DNA of 64,000 nucleotides from Tanypteryx hageni (Eukaryota; Arthropoda; Insecta; Odonata; Petaluridae). The stretch lies in NCBI GenBank assembly GCA_028673005.1, contig CM054118.1, positions 56,613,338 to 56,677,337 of the forward strand, read 5' to 3'. Below, piece by piece: positions 23,501 through 37,800 of the stretch. The position numbers were made by a program, and so were the translations under genes. The notes below the pieces were generated by a model. It saw only the letters and a list, made by a program, of their open reading frames with translations, made no database searches and had not been told where the DNA came from. Each line of letters opens with the position of its first letter. Positions within the stretch are counted from its first letter, which is position 1.

Positions 23501-26500
23501 AGTATTTATTCATTTTAAAAGCCAAGAAATACTTCGTCACTGGACCATTTTTCTTCGATGTTGTTATCGGAATCGGCATCTTACGCATGACGTCACCCTA
23601 CACCGGCGCCTGGCCTGGTGGTGAGGTACTGGTACTACTTACAATTAGAAACAATTGCAGCTGGGAGTTGATGTTTCTTGTAGAATTAAATAAAGTTATC
23701 GTTCCCTACCTTTCTCTCAGCATTCATACATGATTTATTCTTGATTCTTAGAGTCTGTAGTTAATTATGGTTATTTGCTATCGTGTTTACGTGCTCCAGA
23801 GTGTTCTAATAAGGGTAAAACTGAAGATTGGGCAAACCCGTCCACCTCAGGCGTGACAAAAACATATGTAAAAATAGAATTATCGTCATTCCTTCATTTT
23901 TATTAGCTCAAACAATGTCATATGCCATACTATGAAATTAATATAATTCGATTTATTGTGTATATCCTAATATCACCTTGTAAGTAAACATAGAGTATGT
24001 AATGATTGAGTTAGCTGACGTTCTTTTGTAGCGTTATTCGAAAATTTCATTTCGCACTTTTATTATGTTACCAATACATAATACCAATAATTCGATCATT
24101 GCCTTAGAACACGTTACAGCATCTACTTTTTTCTGGAACGGTAACGCTAAAAAAAATCGGTGTGCACTATATGCAGGTATATAGAAAAATAATAGATTAC
24201 GAGGCTGAAAACCCCCCTGCACATTATACGAGGATGTGACTATACGAGGGTATTTACAGTATTCATTAAAATTCAATAAATATGCATTAAGACTTTCTGT
24301 ATATGGAAATGCAAGTTGCAAACAACAATGCCGGAGGAACGCAGGGTCAAAGTCTGACCTCAAAAACACTGGTTTCTGTTATGCTGATTTTTGTGAAAAG
24401 CTCATGACACCTTTACACGAAATGCCCACACCAACCATACAAATTACTTACTGTAGTTATACCTGTTCCTGCAGAGCAGCACCAGTAAGTACAGCATTGT
24501 AGAGTATGCCTCTCTGTTTCTTACTGACCTCAGGCTGCTCTGCTTGGATGCAGTTGTGGATATTTTTGCTTACAACTCCAAAACCAGCAGCATGTGAAAT
24601 TTGTATGGTTGGTGTAGGCGTTCTGTATAAAGGTGTCATTAGCTTTTCGCAAAAATCGACGGAAACTGGTGTTTTTGAGGTCCGACTTTGACCCTGAGTT
24701 CCTCCAGTGTTATTGTTTGCAACTCACAATTCCGTATACAGAAAGATGTGTCTCTTTAATCTATGGTAGCATGCTCTCAAGTCACTTGAGAGCGTGCTAC
24801 TGTGATTTCCTTCACTGTTCGTCCCCTCTCAAGTCTTGGGCCACGATGATGGCTACTTGGTAACCGAAATACGTATCGCCATTTTTATCCGGCCTTTCTT
24901 ATTTCTCATCCAGGGTATTCAGTTTTACTATTATTGACTGGCATCGGAGATTTTTTCCTCAATCACATTCTTACCAGCCAGTGTTACCTCAAATTCTTAT
25001 TGTTCATATTTGTATGCTTTTGAGGTATAAAATTACACAGTAAAAATATTAGCCCTATTCTAATAAAAATATTAGTGAGATACAATATGGATTCTTAAAA
25101 TACCAGACTGAATACTAAGGACTGGTATTAACTAGTCTTGCTTTTGTATTTCAAAGAGTGTGTCCAGAAGCAATGAGAGTTCATGAGCTACAAGGGAATC
25201 CCCTTCAATGTTGCCAATCTAGTGACTTTGTTGGAAATAGCTCCTGGCCATGGCAACTACTTAGAACTCTAGGAAATCGATTTAGCAATCTTGTGGCATA
25301 TATTTGAATACGAATACTAAAAAGAAAGTTAAAGAAACCCTATAAATATACCTTAGGTTACCGACCCAGTTCATCAGCTTGGTTTTGCATTGTCTCACAT
25401 TAAGTAGTGAGTTTCCACACTTCATCCAAATTATAGTAACATACGTATGTACTTATGTAACAATTTCACCAAACTGAATATTATCTACTTGATTCGTATT
25501 ATTCGTACATAAATATTAATAATCTCTGAATTTCTTAGTAGTTCATGGGTTTATATTATGCAAACAGCTCAGATAACAACCAAATTTCACCTTATAAATA
25601 TCCGCAAATCACAGAAATGTCTCAGTTTTTCATTTAAAAAATCCAGGAAAATGGCAGCCCTGGTTTATAGCATTATTTATTGCATATAGTATATTGAAAA
25701 AATTATCGATGCTTGAATTTATGACAAATCCTATATCTGTAAACATCATTGGAGAATAAATATTATTATTATTATAAATATGTTAAGTTTGCCTTTAAAA
25801 CATAGGAATGCACATGGAATATAAACATTAACATCATGATTTCATATTTTTTTTAGGATAATTACCTTGAGGGACAGCCACAGTGAGAAGAAGGACTGTA
25901 CCAGCAATCAACATGCTCCCACAGAGAGGCAACTTTCTTCCCCAAGCGTTCAGAGTTAATAACGTAAAAGTATAAGCTGATGAGTGAGAAAAAAACTGAT
26001 TAAACCTTGAATAACATATTATATACCCAGTGCTTTTTTTGGGTGATGCACAATACTACTCAATTCTTGCAACTTTTTTCAAAAAAGAAAAAAAAAACGT
26101 TAAAAAATAAAAATCCAGTGATTCCCAACCTTTATGCAACCATAATCCCCCTATTAAAGCAGCCAACTTTATTACGATCCCCTTATTCCCATCTATCAAC
26201 CAATAAATATAAAATGTAATATTATATTTTAAAATATTACATCGGTTACATTCTAATCCTGTATGATTTATACCAAGGGTCTCAAACTCACATCAGTGTG
26301 CGGGCTGTATGAATCCGCAGGCCACATACATTCCCAGTCCTCACACCATTTCATATTCTTTGGACATTCACTCTCCCCTTCCACGAGGGGGTAAATAGTC
26401 CCAACCCTATGATGCTGTCTTAAACCCACTCATTATAAAAATACTAGATTCTGCATCGAAGGTTAGGTTATTTGGATATGCAAAAAACAAGCTGGCAGGG

Positions 26501-29500
26501 GGAAGGACATACTTAGTATCAGAATCAGAATTACCAATAAACTGCTTATATATTAAAAGTGCTGATTTAATATACTTCTTAAATTTCTTAGATTTACGTG
26601 AAATATTTTATAAGAAATACATTTGAGTTTTGGCTGTCTAGTGTAAAGGAGTTAACATCACAGGCCACTGAAACGTAACACGGGGGCCGCATGAGGCCTG
26701 CGAGTTTGAGATCCCTGATTTATACAGTACATATAGTAAGAATTTAATAATTTTAGTAAAATACTACAACACATATTAAAAAACTAAAAAATCTTGAAAC
26801 TATCCCATATGCCAATGTTCCATTTTTGCAAAATTCTTGTAAAACTTTTGTGACCCCAGGTTGGAAACCACTGACATAACCCATTTCAGTATCCTCAGAA
26901 AATTATCACATATTGATTGATAAAGTGAATGTTTGCAGTAAGGAATTTATAAGTCAGTACAAAACAGGGGTCACCAACCGTATGCCCTCAGGCACCAGAG
27001 TGCCTGTGAAAGGTTTTCTGGTGTCCCCTTGAAAAAATTATATTTACACATATGCATATGTCTGAGGTGGTCCAATTTTAGGATTTTCCAAATATATGTG
27101 CATTGTTAAACCCAAGTTATTGCTATATTATTCCAAGTTGCGAGAATCAGGTGAACTAAATACTATGTCAGGTATCACATTATTTATATAAACGTAAAAA
27201 TCTTAATAAAAGCATTCTTCTTTGGCAACCAATGCCCTTTCATTATTTTCAAAAGTGGCCCTTCAGCATCAAAGGTTGGTAACACCTGGTATAGAGGATT
27301 CAATACCCTCCCATTTAAACCCTATCACTGCCAGGCGATATCATAGATTGGCAATTGGGATTGCCATTGATTTTTTATTTTGTTTTTATATTCAAAACTG
27401 AATAAATCTGTTATTCTTGTTGAAGACAGGATTTTTAATTTGCACCACCTCTTGACAACAAATCTCCCAATCGATATATCTCGTCAGAAAAATCTTTAAA
27501 AAGGTTAAAATTTCGAAAATGTTTTACTAAAAAAAAGAAAATTAAAATATTATTCAAATTTGGTACCTCTTGTGAAATTTGCAGTCATTATGCATTTATT
27601 TTTAATATATTCCTTCCTATTGTCATTTTTCCCCAAAAAATGCAAAGAATAAAAAATTAGTAAATTCGATATCTTATTTTTTTTCAAGAACATTTCCCCC
27701 TCATCCCCAGCAGCTTGTCAAATCTGAATACTGGGAAAAAATTTCTTGAAAAAAAAAGGACCTATAGTTAAATGCGTAAAAAAAGTAACTGTAGCATGTG
27801 CTGTTTACCTGGAATTTCAACAGCGCCAGAAATTAAAAAATTGAGGTAGTCATTTCCACCAAGATTGGATGTGTTCCAAGAAAGCCCATAGTATGACCCA
27901 CTGATCACCATCCTACAAACAAACGGACAAGTTATAGTGATGCGGTTTGTCATTAAAAAATAAACAATTTTTCAAAACCTTAAGAATAAAATTTTCTAAT
28001 TTCAGTTAAGTTTTATGGTGGTCGTGGCTGCTAATATACGAGAATGTGGATTAAAAGAACTTGAATCATAAATTTGCTTAAACAAACCATATTATCATAC
28101 AAAGAATACCCATTGAAATCCATGCAAAACCAATTTTATACACACATTTCTGACAACAAAGATATCTGCAAAGTAATTAAAAATAAAAACCACAAAAAAT
28201 TCACAGAACTGAATGAATAGCCCATCTCATATTCAGGTTAAATTAAACTAGACATAGTTTTAAGAAAAATAATGACACATATTCCTTTGTTTCAGGAAGA
28301 AATCGAAATATGTACAGTAAAATTTTATCACAATGTGATGACCAAATTCTATAGTGAAACCTACGTCATGTGTAAAATACCATATTTGCCCAATTATAGG
28401 TTATTAGGTGATGTTTTTTTCTAAAATGTAAGCCGAAAAATTCATACTCGCCTTATAATCATGACCAAAAATATCATCTTTACCTCCATTCCCTCTTACC
28501 CTCACTAAAATTCAATCCTCTTAATTTCTATGGTCTATTCCATCCTTAAAAGAGAGTATTATGCTTATAGCATGTTCAGTTGCCAAATTTCTCCTGCATT
28601 AGAACCAGCACTTATGTCTTCATCCCGTATTAAAACGTTTAAAGAAATAAAACTAATAATTTAATGTAGATCACTAGAAGGCAATAAATTTACATATTTT
28701 ATCTTAATTAATGGTTAATCTTATCGCTTAATTATATTTACACTGGAAATTAAGTGTAACCGATCTAAGCATTTGAAATAAAATTTAGTATCAATAACCC
28801 AAAAACTTTTTTCTTTCACGTGGCTTCTAAAATATATCATATCATATATTCATCATCTTCACACATATATATCATGTATTCAAGGTCGCCCTATAATCGA
28901 ACAAATACGGTAAAGAAATCTGCTGATGACATTTTCTTGGATAATTTTCCAACAAAGTTACACCTTTTTCCATATAGTTTGTCAGCCAAAATAAGAATAC
29001 CACATGGGCAATTCATTGGATCCAATTTTAAACTCAATCGCTAAACAAAATACAATATTAATTATATTATAAGAAGCTTCCAGTGAATAATTCAATGAAC
29101 ATGTGGTATTAAATTTAAAATGACCTACATAACAGCATTACAGTCAGTCCTCGACTTCCATCGATCCGCACTTATGGCAGTCATAAATTACCACCCATGT
29201 TATTACTTATGGTGGTCGGACCCGTACTTATGTCATGACAGTGATACAGCACCTACATAACTGACATTCCACAGTTTAATACACCATAATAAAACCAAGT
29301 GACAGTACCACATGTCGTGAAATTAATTTATTTTCATGGAAAAGTTTTATTCGATATCAAAGCAGAAATAGTGTTTTAAAGTCACCCCAATATTTTTGGA
29401 AGTGTTCTCGTTTGCACTTGCGTATGTCTGTGTTTGATGGAAAATTTTGTGGGCATTCTAATTCAAAAGCTATTTATCTCCTTCCTCCTTCGTGGCACTG

Positions 29501-31698
29501 CAGTTCATGTTGAATTTGAGCATCCTTTATCGTCCACCTTTTAATCGCTGCTCTTCTCCAATTTCTAATTGCCAACAGCTCCTTTGGCGGCACATTTACA
29601 ATGAGAAGAAGAGGGCAGTTAAACAAATTTCCCTGGATGCATTCTTCAAAAATCCATCAACCCACCCTAAGTCTCCCCAAAAGTAATCTCCACCCATTTA
29701 ATGGCAAATATGTATTACAAAGAACCTTCTATATTATTGTATGTTCTTAATACATTATTGGTATTTGAATAAACATGCTCTTTTTGTTCACATCTGACAA
29801 ATTTGCATTTCTTTATCCTGATTCGGAAATGTAACCTCCTGTTATATCATTGTTTATATGGTAAAATTACTTTCGACTTACATCGTTTTAACTTACGGCA
29901 GTTTTCTAGGAACGTAACCTGACGTAAGTCCGAGGACTGCCTGTAATGGATAAATAAAAAATGAAGTCATCTCCCAAGTAATGTGAATCTTTGCAGTTAA
30001 GAATTTTGCTGACAATGCCAAACATCTAAACAACAAGAAGAATTCTGATAAAGGAGAAAAATTCTGCCTTGACTGGGAATCGAACCTGAGTCTTTCATTT
30101 GCTATTATTCTAGCCACTTAACTACTGAGACAGGCTGATTCTCCTGCTTCAGAATAGTGACCTCTCGATTTCTGGTCAAGACAATCTTTCTCCTGCTTTT
30201 GCAGAATTTTTCATGTCCAGCATATGCTTATCCATAAAAAATTTTCCCCAACACTTTCATTTGTGTTTATCTAAATAATAAAACAAACAGGTCACTGCAA
30301 TGACAGATAATGTCAGTTAAGGATGCCATTTCCTGGTTATTAAAGAAAAAAGGCTTGTAACTGTAGTAAAAGCTGTCAATCTGGCTGAAGGAAAAGGGTC
30401 AAATTATTGCTTTGACCAATATGAGAAAAAAATACAAATTCATATCAAAATGTAAAGAGGCTTTGTAGCTTTTCCTCATGCATACAAACAGCAATGGATG
30501 GATTTATAAAAACCCTCTTGAATTAATTCCACAGATTAGTGTGTTTAAAAGAGATTTAGTAACATAGCTAGATCATGGATAAGTTTTAAACCATTATGCT
30601 TTTTTAAAATAGCAATGAATTCCCCTGTGATAAAAGGTTTTTTTTAATTAAAATATAAAGATATTGTTAATCTGTTTAAAAAATATTTTTATAATATCAG
30701 ATTAACTCTATAAAAAGAGAGTGCTGCGCTGTACGTTACAGAGATCGGTGCTTTTTTCTTTGTGAGGACGTTGTTCATATTTTATTCTGAAATTGTTACT
30801 GACTATAGAACTTTTGTTATTTCACATAATTCGAGATTGTCTCTCAGTAGTTTCTTCACTGATCGTCATCGTATAATGTGTCATTTCCCGTAATTGGAGA
30901 TCGCATCTCGACAGTTTCTTCACTGACTCAAATTCTACAAGGTTTGTAGATTTTTACTATTTCAGTGTTTGCTTTTGTTTTGAAGCTCCCAGTAGACTGT
31001 TTCCGACTGATATTTGACAGAACTACCACGAGGGACAGCCAATATTTCTGGTAAACATTTACCAATCCATAAGAGAGAGAGAGAGAAATATTATAGTGAA
31101 TTGCAAGGTCATGATGCAAAAAACAGGGTTTCCTCTCATGTACAATTATTATTTGGGTTTCTAATGAAAAAAATCATTTGAAACTTCTCAAAATTCACTT
31201 ATAAATGATTAAAAATAGAACAAAATAAAGAATTATTTGAAAAATAGTGATATTTTTTATAAAAAAAAAATTGGTGGGGTGTCAGTAGCACCCCACACGA
31301 TTGCTGGCATTAGAAAAACTAATGCAAGTACTGCAGGGTCAAAAATGGGTGTACTTTATAAATACAATAAATATTTTTTAGAGAGCTCAGGGTCTCTCTA
31401 AGTGAAGGGCACAGTGCCATCGGACAGTTGGCACCGCCTATGGAGATTAATATCACAAATGACTGTGATATAAATAAAGCCAGATAATACTAAAATCTTG
31501 ACCACCCTTAAATCAAGTATGTACATATCAGCATCCATAAGATGTTGAGGTACTTCATTTAAAACTCCAAAATAATGCCACTTTGATACCATCATAAGAA
31601 TTACATCAAATGCCTGAAATATGCTGACAAACAAAGATATATAACCTATTTGTAGACTAAAACATGCAACAATTATGTTTAACTGATTTTTTTGGAAG

Positions 31699-31756
<58 letters not shown>

Positions 31757-34700
31757 CATATATATGTACATATACATATATATACATAAACATACATATA
31801 CACACATATATATATATACATATTTATTGTACAGTTCATAATAATGGAGTTCAATAAACAAGATGTATGTATTGATTTGATGCACAAAGGTTATGAAAAA
31901 TATTTTTCATACCTTCCTTATAAATTTCATACAAAAAGTGGTTCTCAACTGGATGCAGAGCTGTTCGATCATATTCTGTCATTCTTTCATCATCTTGTCA
32001 CCATTCTCTCTGACAAGTTGACAAATAAGAAAATATCTGCAATTTTAATTTGAGAATTCCCTGCATTCATAATGGCTGCAATCCTAAAAGGCGCCAACAA
32101 TCACAACATGAGAACCACCGATAGAATAGATTTTTACAAGTTCTTGGTGAACCAGCAGTAAAAGCGCCCTTGTCCTTAAAAATAATATACAACAAGAAAA
32201 ATGAAAGACGTCATGCCAATAAAAATTATAGCACTTCTTAAAGTTTGTAGTCTTAATTTTTAATGGTTTGGTCATGGGTTAATATCTCAAGTATATTTAA
32301 ATAAGCCAGATACAATCAATTTTATCCTCCATTACAGTGGTTCACAAACTATGGGTCGTGACCTCACTGGTAGGTTGTGTAAGGTTTTTAGAAATATATA
32401 TACTATATATACTCGTGTATAATGCTAATGCTAATACTTTTTATCAAAAAATCCCGACTTTTTCGTATACCCTGTGTATAACGCACACCCTAGATTTTGA
32501 ATTATATTGTCATGTTAGATATTAACTACAGTACCATAAATAAATACAGACCCTCCCTGGGTTACACAATACTCAACTTATGCAAATTCTACTTTACGTC
32601 AAAATATCTGAAAATTAATTTTCAAAATCTGAAAATTAATTTTCAAAATCCAAAAATCCCGAGTTGTGAAAATTTGCTTACAAGGCAAAACGTTTCAGAC
32701 TTAAAGGTCAATTGTTGAACGAAGTTTAAACATCAATTTATTTTAAATTTATCAAACTACACAACACATATTCACAAAATATTGAATGGCTCGAGATATT
32801 TAATGACAGTATTTAATACATCTTAAATTTCATTGGGTATCGAGGTCGCCTTCTTCGCATAGTTATTTGGTGTTGAAGATGATGAGGAAGATGAATTCTG
32901 TGGGTATTAAACTACTTATATCATTAATTATAATATATTCATTAATTTAAAAAATTATTTCAATTTGCATATATACTTGTGTTTTGTTTTCAATGCATGT
33001 TTTGTTGGAAGAGTACCTTGCAATTTTGCGGGAGACTACAGAAATCAGCTGATTAGCTAGTGAAATGTGGAATATTAGTAGAGGATGGAAATACAATCGT
33101 AAGGAAGTAATTAGGTGTTTGATACCTTTAATTAATAAATGTATAAGCTGAATTATCGACAATTAGCATGGTTTTCCACTCAATCTGGTGTGAGGTAGGT
33201 ATACACTTAAATTTTAATTTTAACTGCACACAAGTATTATCCGTGTATAGTGTGCACCCCTACTTTATGACCTAAAAATTTTCTCTTCAAACTGTGTGTT
33301 AAACACGAGTATATATGATGTGTGTGTATCTATTATATAAAGCTACTTGTGCCTCACTCACTCAATGACATAAAACTCTTAGGTACTTCTAGAAGGGATA
33401 GAAATCTGAAATTTTGCATGTTGGTAGGACGAGTGGCACAACCAATGAGAAAAATTGAAAATCACAAAAAGTTAATATTTAAGGGGTTTTTTTAACCCCA
33501 ATGTTCCATTTCAATATCCCATAAGCATGGGATTCAGTACAATGCTTTTTAAATATGCATTTTTAAATTACTTATAATTGGAATAAGAACTGGGAAAAAT
33601 TTTGAAGGCAGAATTCAAATACGTACCGAATTAGTGTAAATATTTGCTTTTAATCGGAAAAAAGTTAATTTTTCCTCTTTTAAACAATGGAAATCTTTAA
33701 ATACTATGGCAATGACCTCAATGCTTTTAAAGAGATCTGATATTATGCGTTACCATTGCAGTGATTTAATGCTTTTAGTGGAAATTTATGCCGTCATAAT
33801 GAACTTTCATAACTCGAATCTCAAGGGAAAGTAAAAATTATTTGAGTATTAGAAAACTCAAGTAATGGAAATATATTTTAAAATATTTGTATATATACAG
33901 TGTAACTTCTATAACTCGAATCTTAAGGGAAAGCAAAAATTATTCGAGTTATGGAAATATTTTTTTACATTTTTCTTTAATTGAATTAACATCAAGTTTA
34001 TTCCCATAAGCATATAAGTTAACGTATTCTAATTTTCAATATCATGCATATTATAAAAACATCATCATCAATATTTTCTTCCGATAATGTGTAAGATTTT
34101 ACTGTATCCAAAACTCTAACTGCATCACACATTGTGATTGAAGGTATCATAGATAATTGTAATTCTCACATACTACTGAAAGCACAAACACGACGATTAA
34201 ATTTGGGATATTGACTATAGGAAGGAGCGAATAGGTTTGTTTTTCTCTAAGACTATAATAGATCACAATCGAAGAAGCAACCCTGATAGCAGTGATGGTA
34301 AAACATGAAAAGTATTTTAATGTTGTGTTTCGAGAAATTTTAACTCATTTCAATTGTTAAATATAATGGCATCATACCTGTTTCTCAATATTTTTTATCC
34401 AAATACGTGCTCAAGGCATGGATGATGATGCCATAATCTTAACAGAAAATATCCTAATTTAATAAATAAATTAATCAATTAAATTTAATAAATTTAATGT
34501 ATAGGGTATAGTCTTAATGATGATTATTCTTACTGCTCGTGCAGTGCGATCTGAGTCACAAAACTTGAAATATGAAAACTTGGACACGAGCCGATTGCCA
34601 GAGAATTTGTAAATTACGGATAGTTGCCTTAATTTTACAGAAAATTATAAATATACTGCTATTACTCATGAAATTTATTATTCAATACGTATAGGCTCCA

Positions 34701-34811
34701 TGTGACTTAAGTGCTGTTGCCCTGGAGATCACATTGTTTTATTTTTGAGTTTAGATCTTGGTGTATGGTGATTTTTTTAAGCGCTTGCAGTATGCAAGCA
34801 CCAACTACTCT

Positions 34812-34897
<86 letters not shown>

Positions 34898-37800
34898 CAT
34901 GTGCGCGCGTATTTCAATATTTTAATTTTAAAGTTTTCAATTTTAAATTGCATAATTTTATTTCACTATTAATAATAATCAAAAATTCTGATTTTCTCTA
35001 CTCATAGAACAGTTGGATGGTGTTAAGGGGACTGCGATAAGATTGGCTGCAATAATATGGGATTATGATAAGGTCAGCTGCCATAAGAGGGGGTTGTAAC
35101 AAGATGGACTGTTGTGAGAGGGAGTCGCAGTTGCGTAAAGTTTGGGAACTGCTGCTATACTAAACTAATTTAATACCTCTAAATTGCTGCGGAGTAATGT
35201 TATATAAATAAACTCTTAACTTAGAATTAACTCCAAAGCCAATATTTACAACCAATCAGATGTTTGACAATAACTAAGAATATTAGCTATGTTAAAGGAA
35301 ACATATTTCATAAATTTACTAAATTATTGGCATACCCACAGACTCCAAGTAAAAATCCATTTTACATAGTATTTCATGGGAAGTGTAAAAATTCAATTAT
35401 TTTTTAATGTCTATTGATTCTAAGGAACTATTTTAATTCCTTTCAGAAGAAATTATCATATTAAGTTATAAGTAAATATTTCTTTTTTTAAATCAAGCAT
35501 AGTTAGTGACTAACCGTTGATTTAACATAAAACTAATAATTAAACAGAGCCTCCCAAGCAAAATTTGCAATTTATAGAAATTGATACAAAGGGAACAATA
35601 AATATATAAAAGTGGTTATTTGTATTCATTATGCAAAACTATCAGGTCATTGCTTTAAAAAGATGTTCAATTATTACTGGACTAGGTTCCCTCGAAAAGC
35701 TTATCATTGTAATGAATATATTAATTTTTTAAATTTTAATATTAACTCTATTAAAAAAAATGCTCAAATAAAATAATACCACCCAAGTATATATAAAGTT
35801 ATTCTTGTTCAGAATAACAATTATGTATTCACATTATTATAATCACATCATTTATTATCATAATGTCAAAGTAAGGTACAAAGTAATGTATACCATGATA
35901 CAGAAATTCAAAGAAATCAACCAAAATAGAATATACAGCTTTTTCAACAGCTGCTGTTAAAATAATACAATTAGTTCTACCAGGTAAAAAATGAGTTGCA
36001 AAAATGTTTTTTTTTAACTACTTACCAATTGAAGAAAATGTATAGGGACTTCCTCCTGAGATTAGGGTACTTGAAAAGGTCAAGTAAGGAGTGTCGCTTT
36101 AAATTCTTTTCTTTTTTCTCTCCCTTATCTTGTACCAATCCAATAATCAGTTCGTCGGGCAACACCACTTTATTCTCTTTGGCAGCCTTATCCAGCAACA
36201 CTTTAACCTCTTCCATTCTTCCTTTAGTCAACAACCATCTGACTGATTCGGGAATGATCCTGAAATATTAAGAAAATCATGAATCATTAAAACTTCCATA
36301 GCAAGGCTGGAGTTCTAACTATCTCTACCATCTTTCGCAGGCAATGTTAGTAGTAAGTGAAATAAAAATGGAAAATAAATCTTTAATACTTTAGATAGAA
36401 TATTAACTAAAGCAGCACTCAAATTGGAAAATTTTAACAATGGAAACGCTAGCTTTTAGTTCAAGTTTTTGAGTTTTATTATTTTATTTCAATATCCACA
36501 TTAAATTGGTAAGTGAAAGTTGTTTTAATTTTATGTACATTAATTTAACAAAACTTACCTACTATCAAAACATAAACTAATGTATACTGGAACTGCAACT
36601 GACATGCATATATGTAACAATTCTCATTGGTTCTGATATTCGGATAATGTGATTACTTACAAATGCATTTGAGCTTAAAATCACCAATGTGACATTCCTA
36701 ATTCTTACACATAAACACAACTTTTTAAAATATTTTAAAATCTCAAACAGTCTTATCTGATTTTTAACAATGGGAATGCTATGGGCTTCATTCTGTATCA
36801 AGTGGAATGGCATTCCCATGCATCCCCGCCCAATTCAAGCATTTGACTAAAGGCAATAATATTACTAATTGAGTATCAAAGTAAGCAGACTTGCCAAAAA
36901 ATTGTGGTTAACATTACAGTTAAGAGTTATTTTAAGTTATAACACATTTTTATTAACTTCATAACTTTGCACTGGATCAAAATAACACATATGTATAAAA
37001 TGAGTAATAAAAAATAAATATGATTTTATTATCACAAGCATTTATTGGTGTCCATGTGTTAATTGACATCATATCCAGGTATTTGGAACAATGTGTACAT
37101 TTCCAAGGTCTAAAAGGGATGCTTTCTTCTAACTGGATGATATTAAACAAAATTTCAATAAACAGGGAACTTTATTAATTTCCATGATTATATAGAGGCA
37201 CATGTGATATTATTTTACTGAATAAAGCTTTTGAGCCATCAATAAATCAGCTCGAATAATGTGAAAAACAACACTTGTATTAACAGAAAATGTGTGAAAT
37301 TCAGGATGGTTTTCAATATTCAAAAAGAATATGCACATACAAGTGAAATTTCATGTTAATGTTTCAATTTCTCATGAAATATTGATTGTGAAATGAATAT
37401 TTCTTTCCTCTTTGAAAATTTCAGTGGTAGTGTTTTTTGAAAATTTTCTCTACCACTTCAAGATAGTGTGATTAACTTTCATACTATTTGAATGAATTAT
37501 TTACTGACAAACATTTGCTACAATTTAATCCAAGATCAATTCCACACTGGATGCCGCAGAAGAATATTAAAAGCTGAAAATTGCGACAAAAGCAACCAAA
37601 TGCACCAAAACAGGATCACAAAGGTTTTTACTGTGTTGTTCCATGTTATGTTGATCTAATGGATTTTTATGCTGCTATAGTTGCTATAGAAGACTGTGTT
37701 TTGCGAACATTATCTGCTAAAGCAACCATCCCTGTGTAACACCCCAAAAGATCAACATCCCATACATACATACATACATCCCATCCCACACGAAACTGTA

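Larger units (their letters stand above)
32335..35154. mobile_element. Possible large hAT-like element
   Basis: CAGTGGTTCACAAACTATGG at 32335 and, in reverse from 35154, CAGCAGTTCCCAAACTTTAC look like paired hAT termini. Flanks CTCCATTA and CTATACTA agree at five of eight. The interior has no transposase and holds other repeats. The two ends could belong to different insertions. Confidence 0.45.

Noticed and set aside
30060..30140. A genuine tRNA gene
   Set aside because: Pol III boxes are present but acceptor and anticodon stems do not pair; SINE is more likely.
31398..31887. ORFs through the TA microsatellite (YIYIYI repeats)
   Set aside because: Open because TA repeats lack stops in that frame; not proteins.
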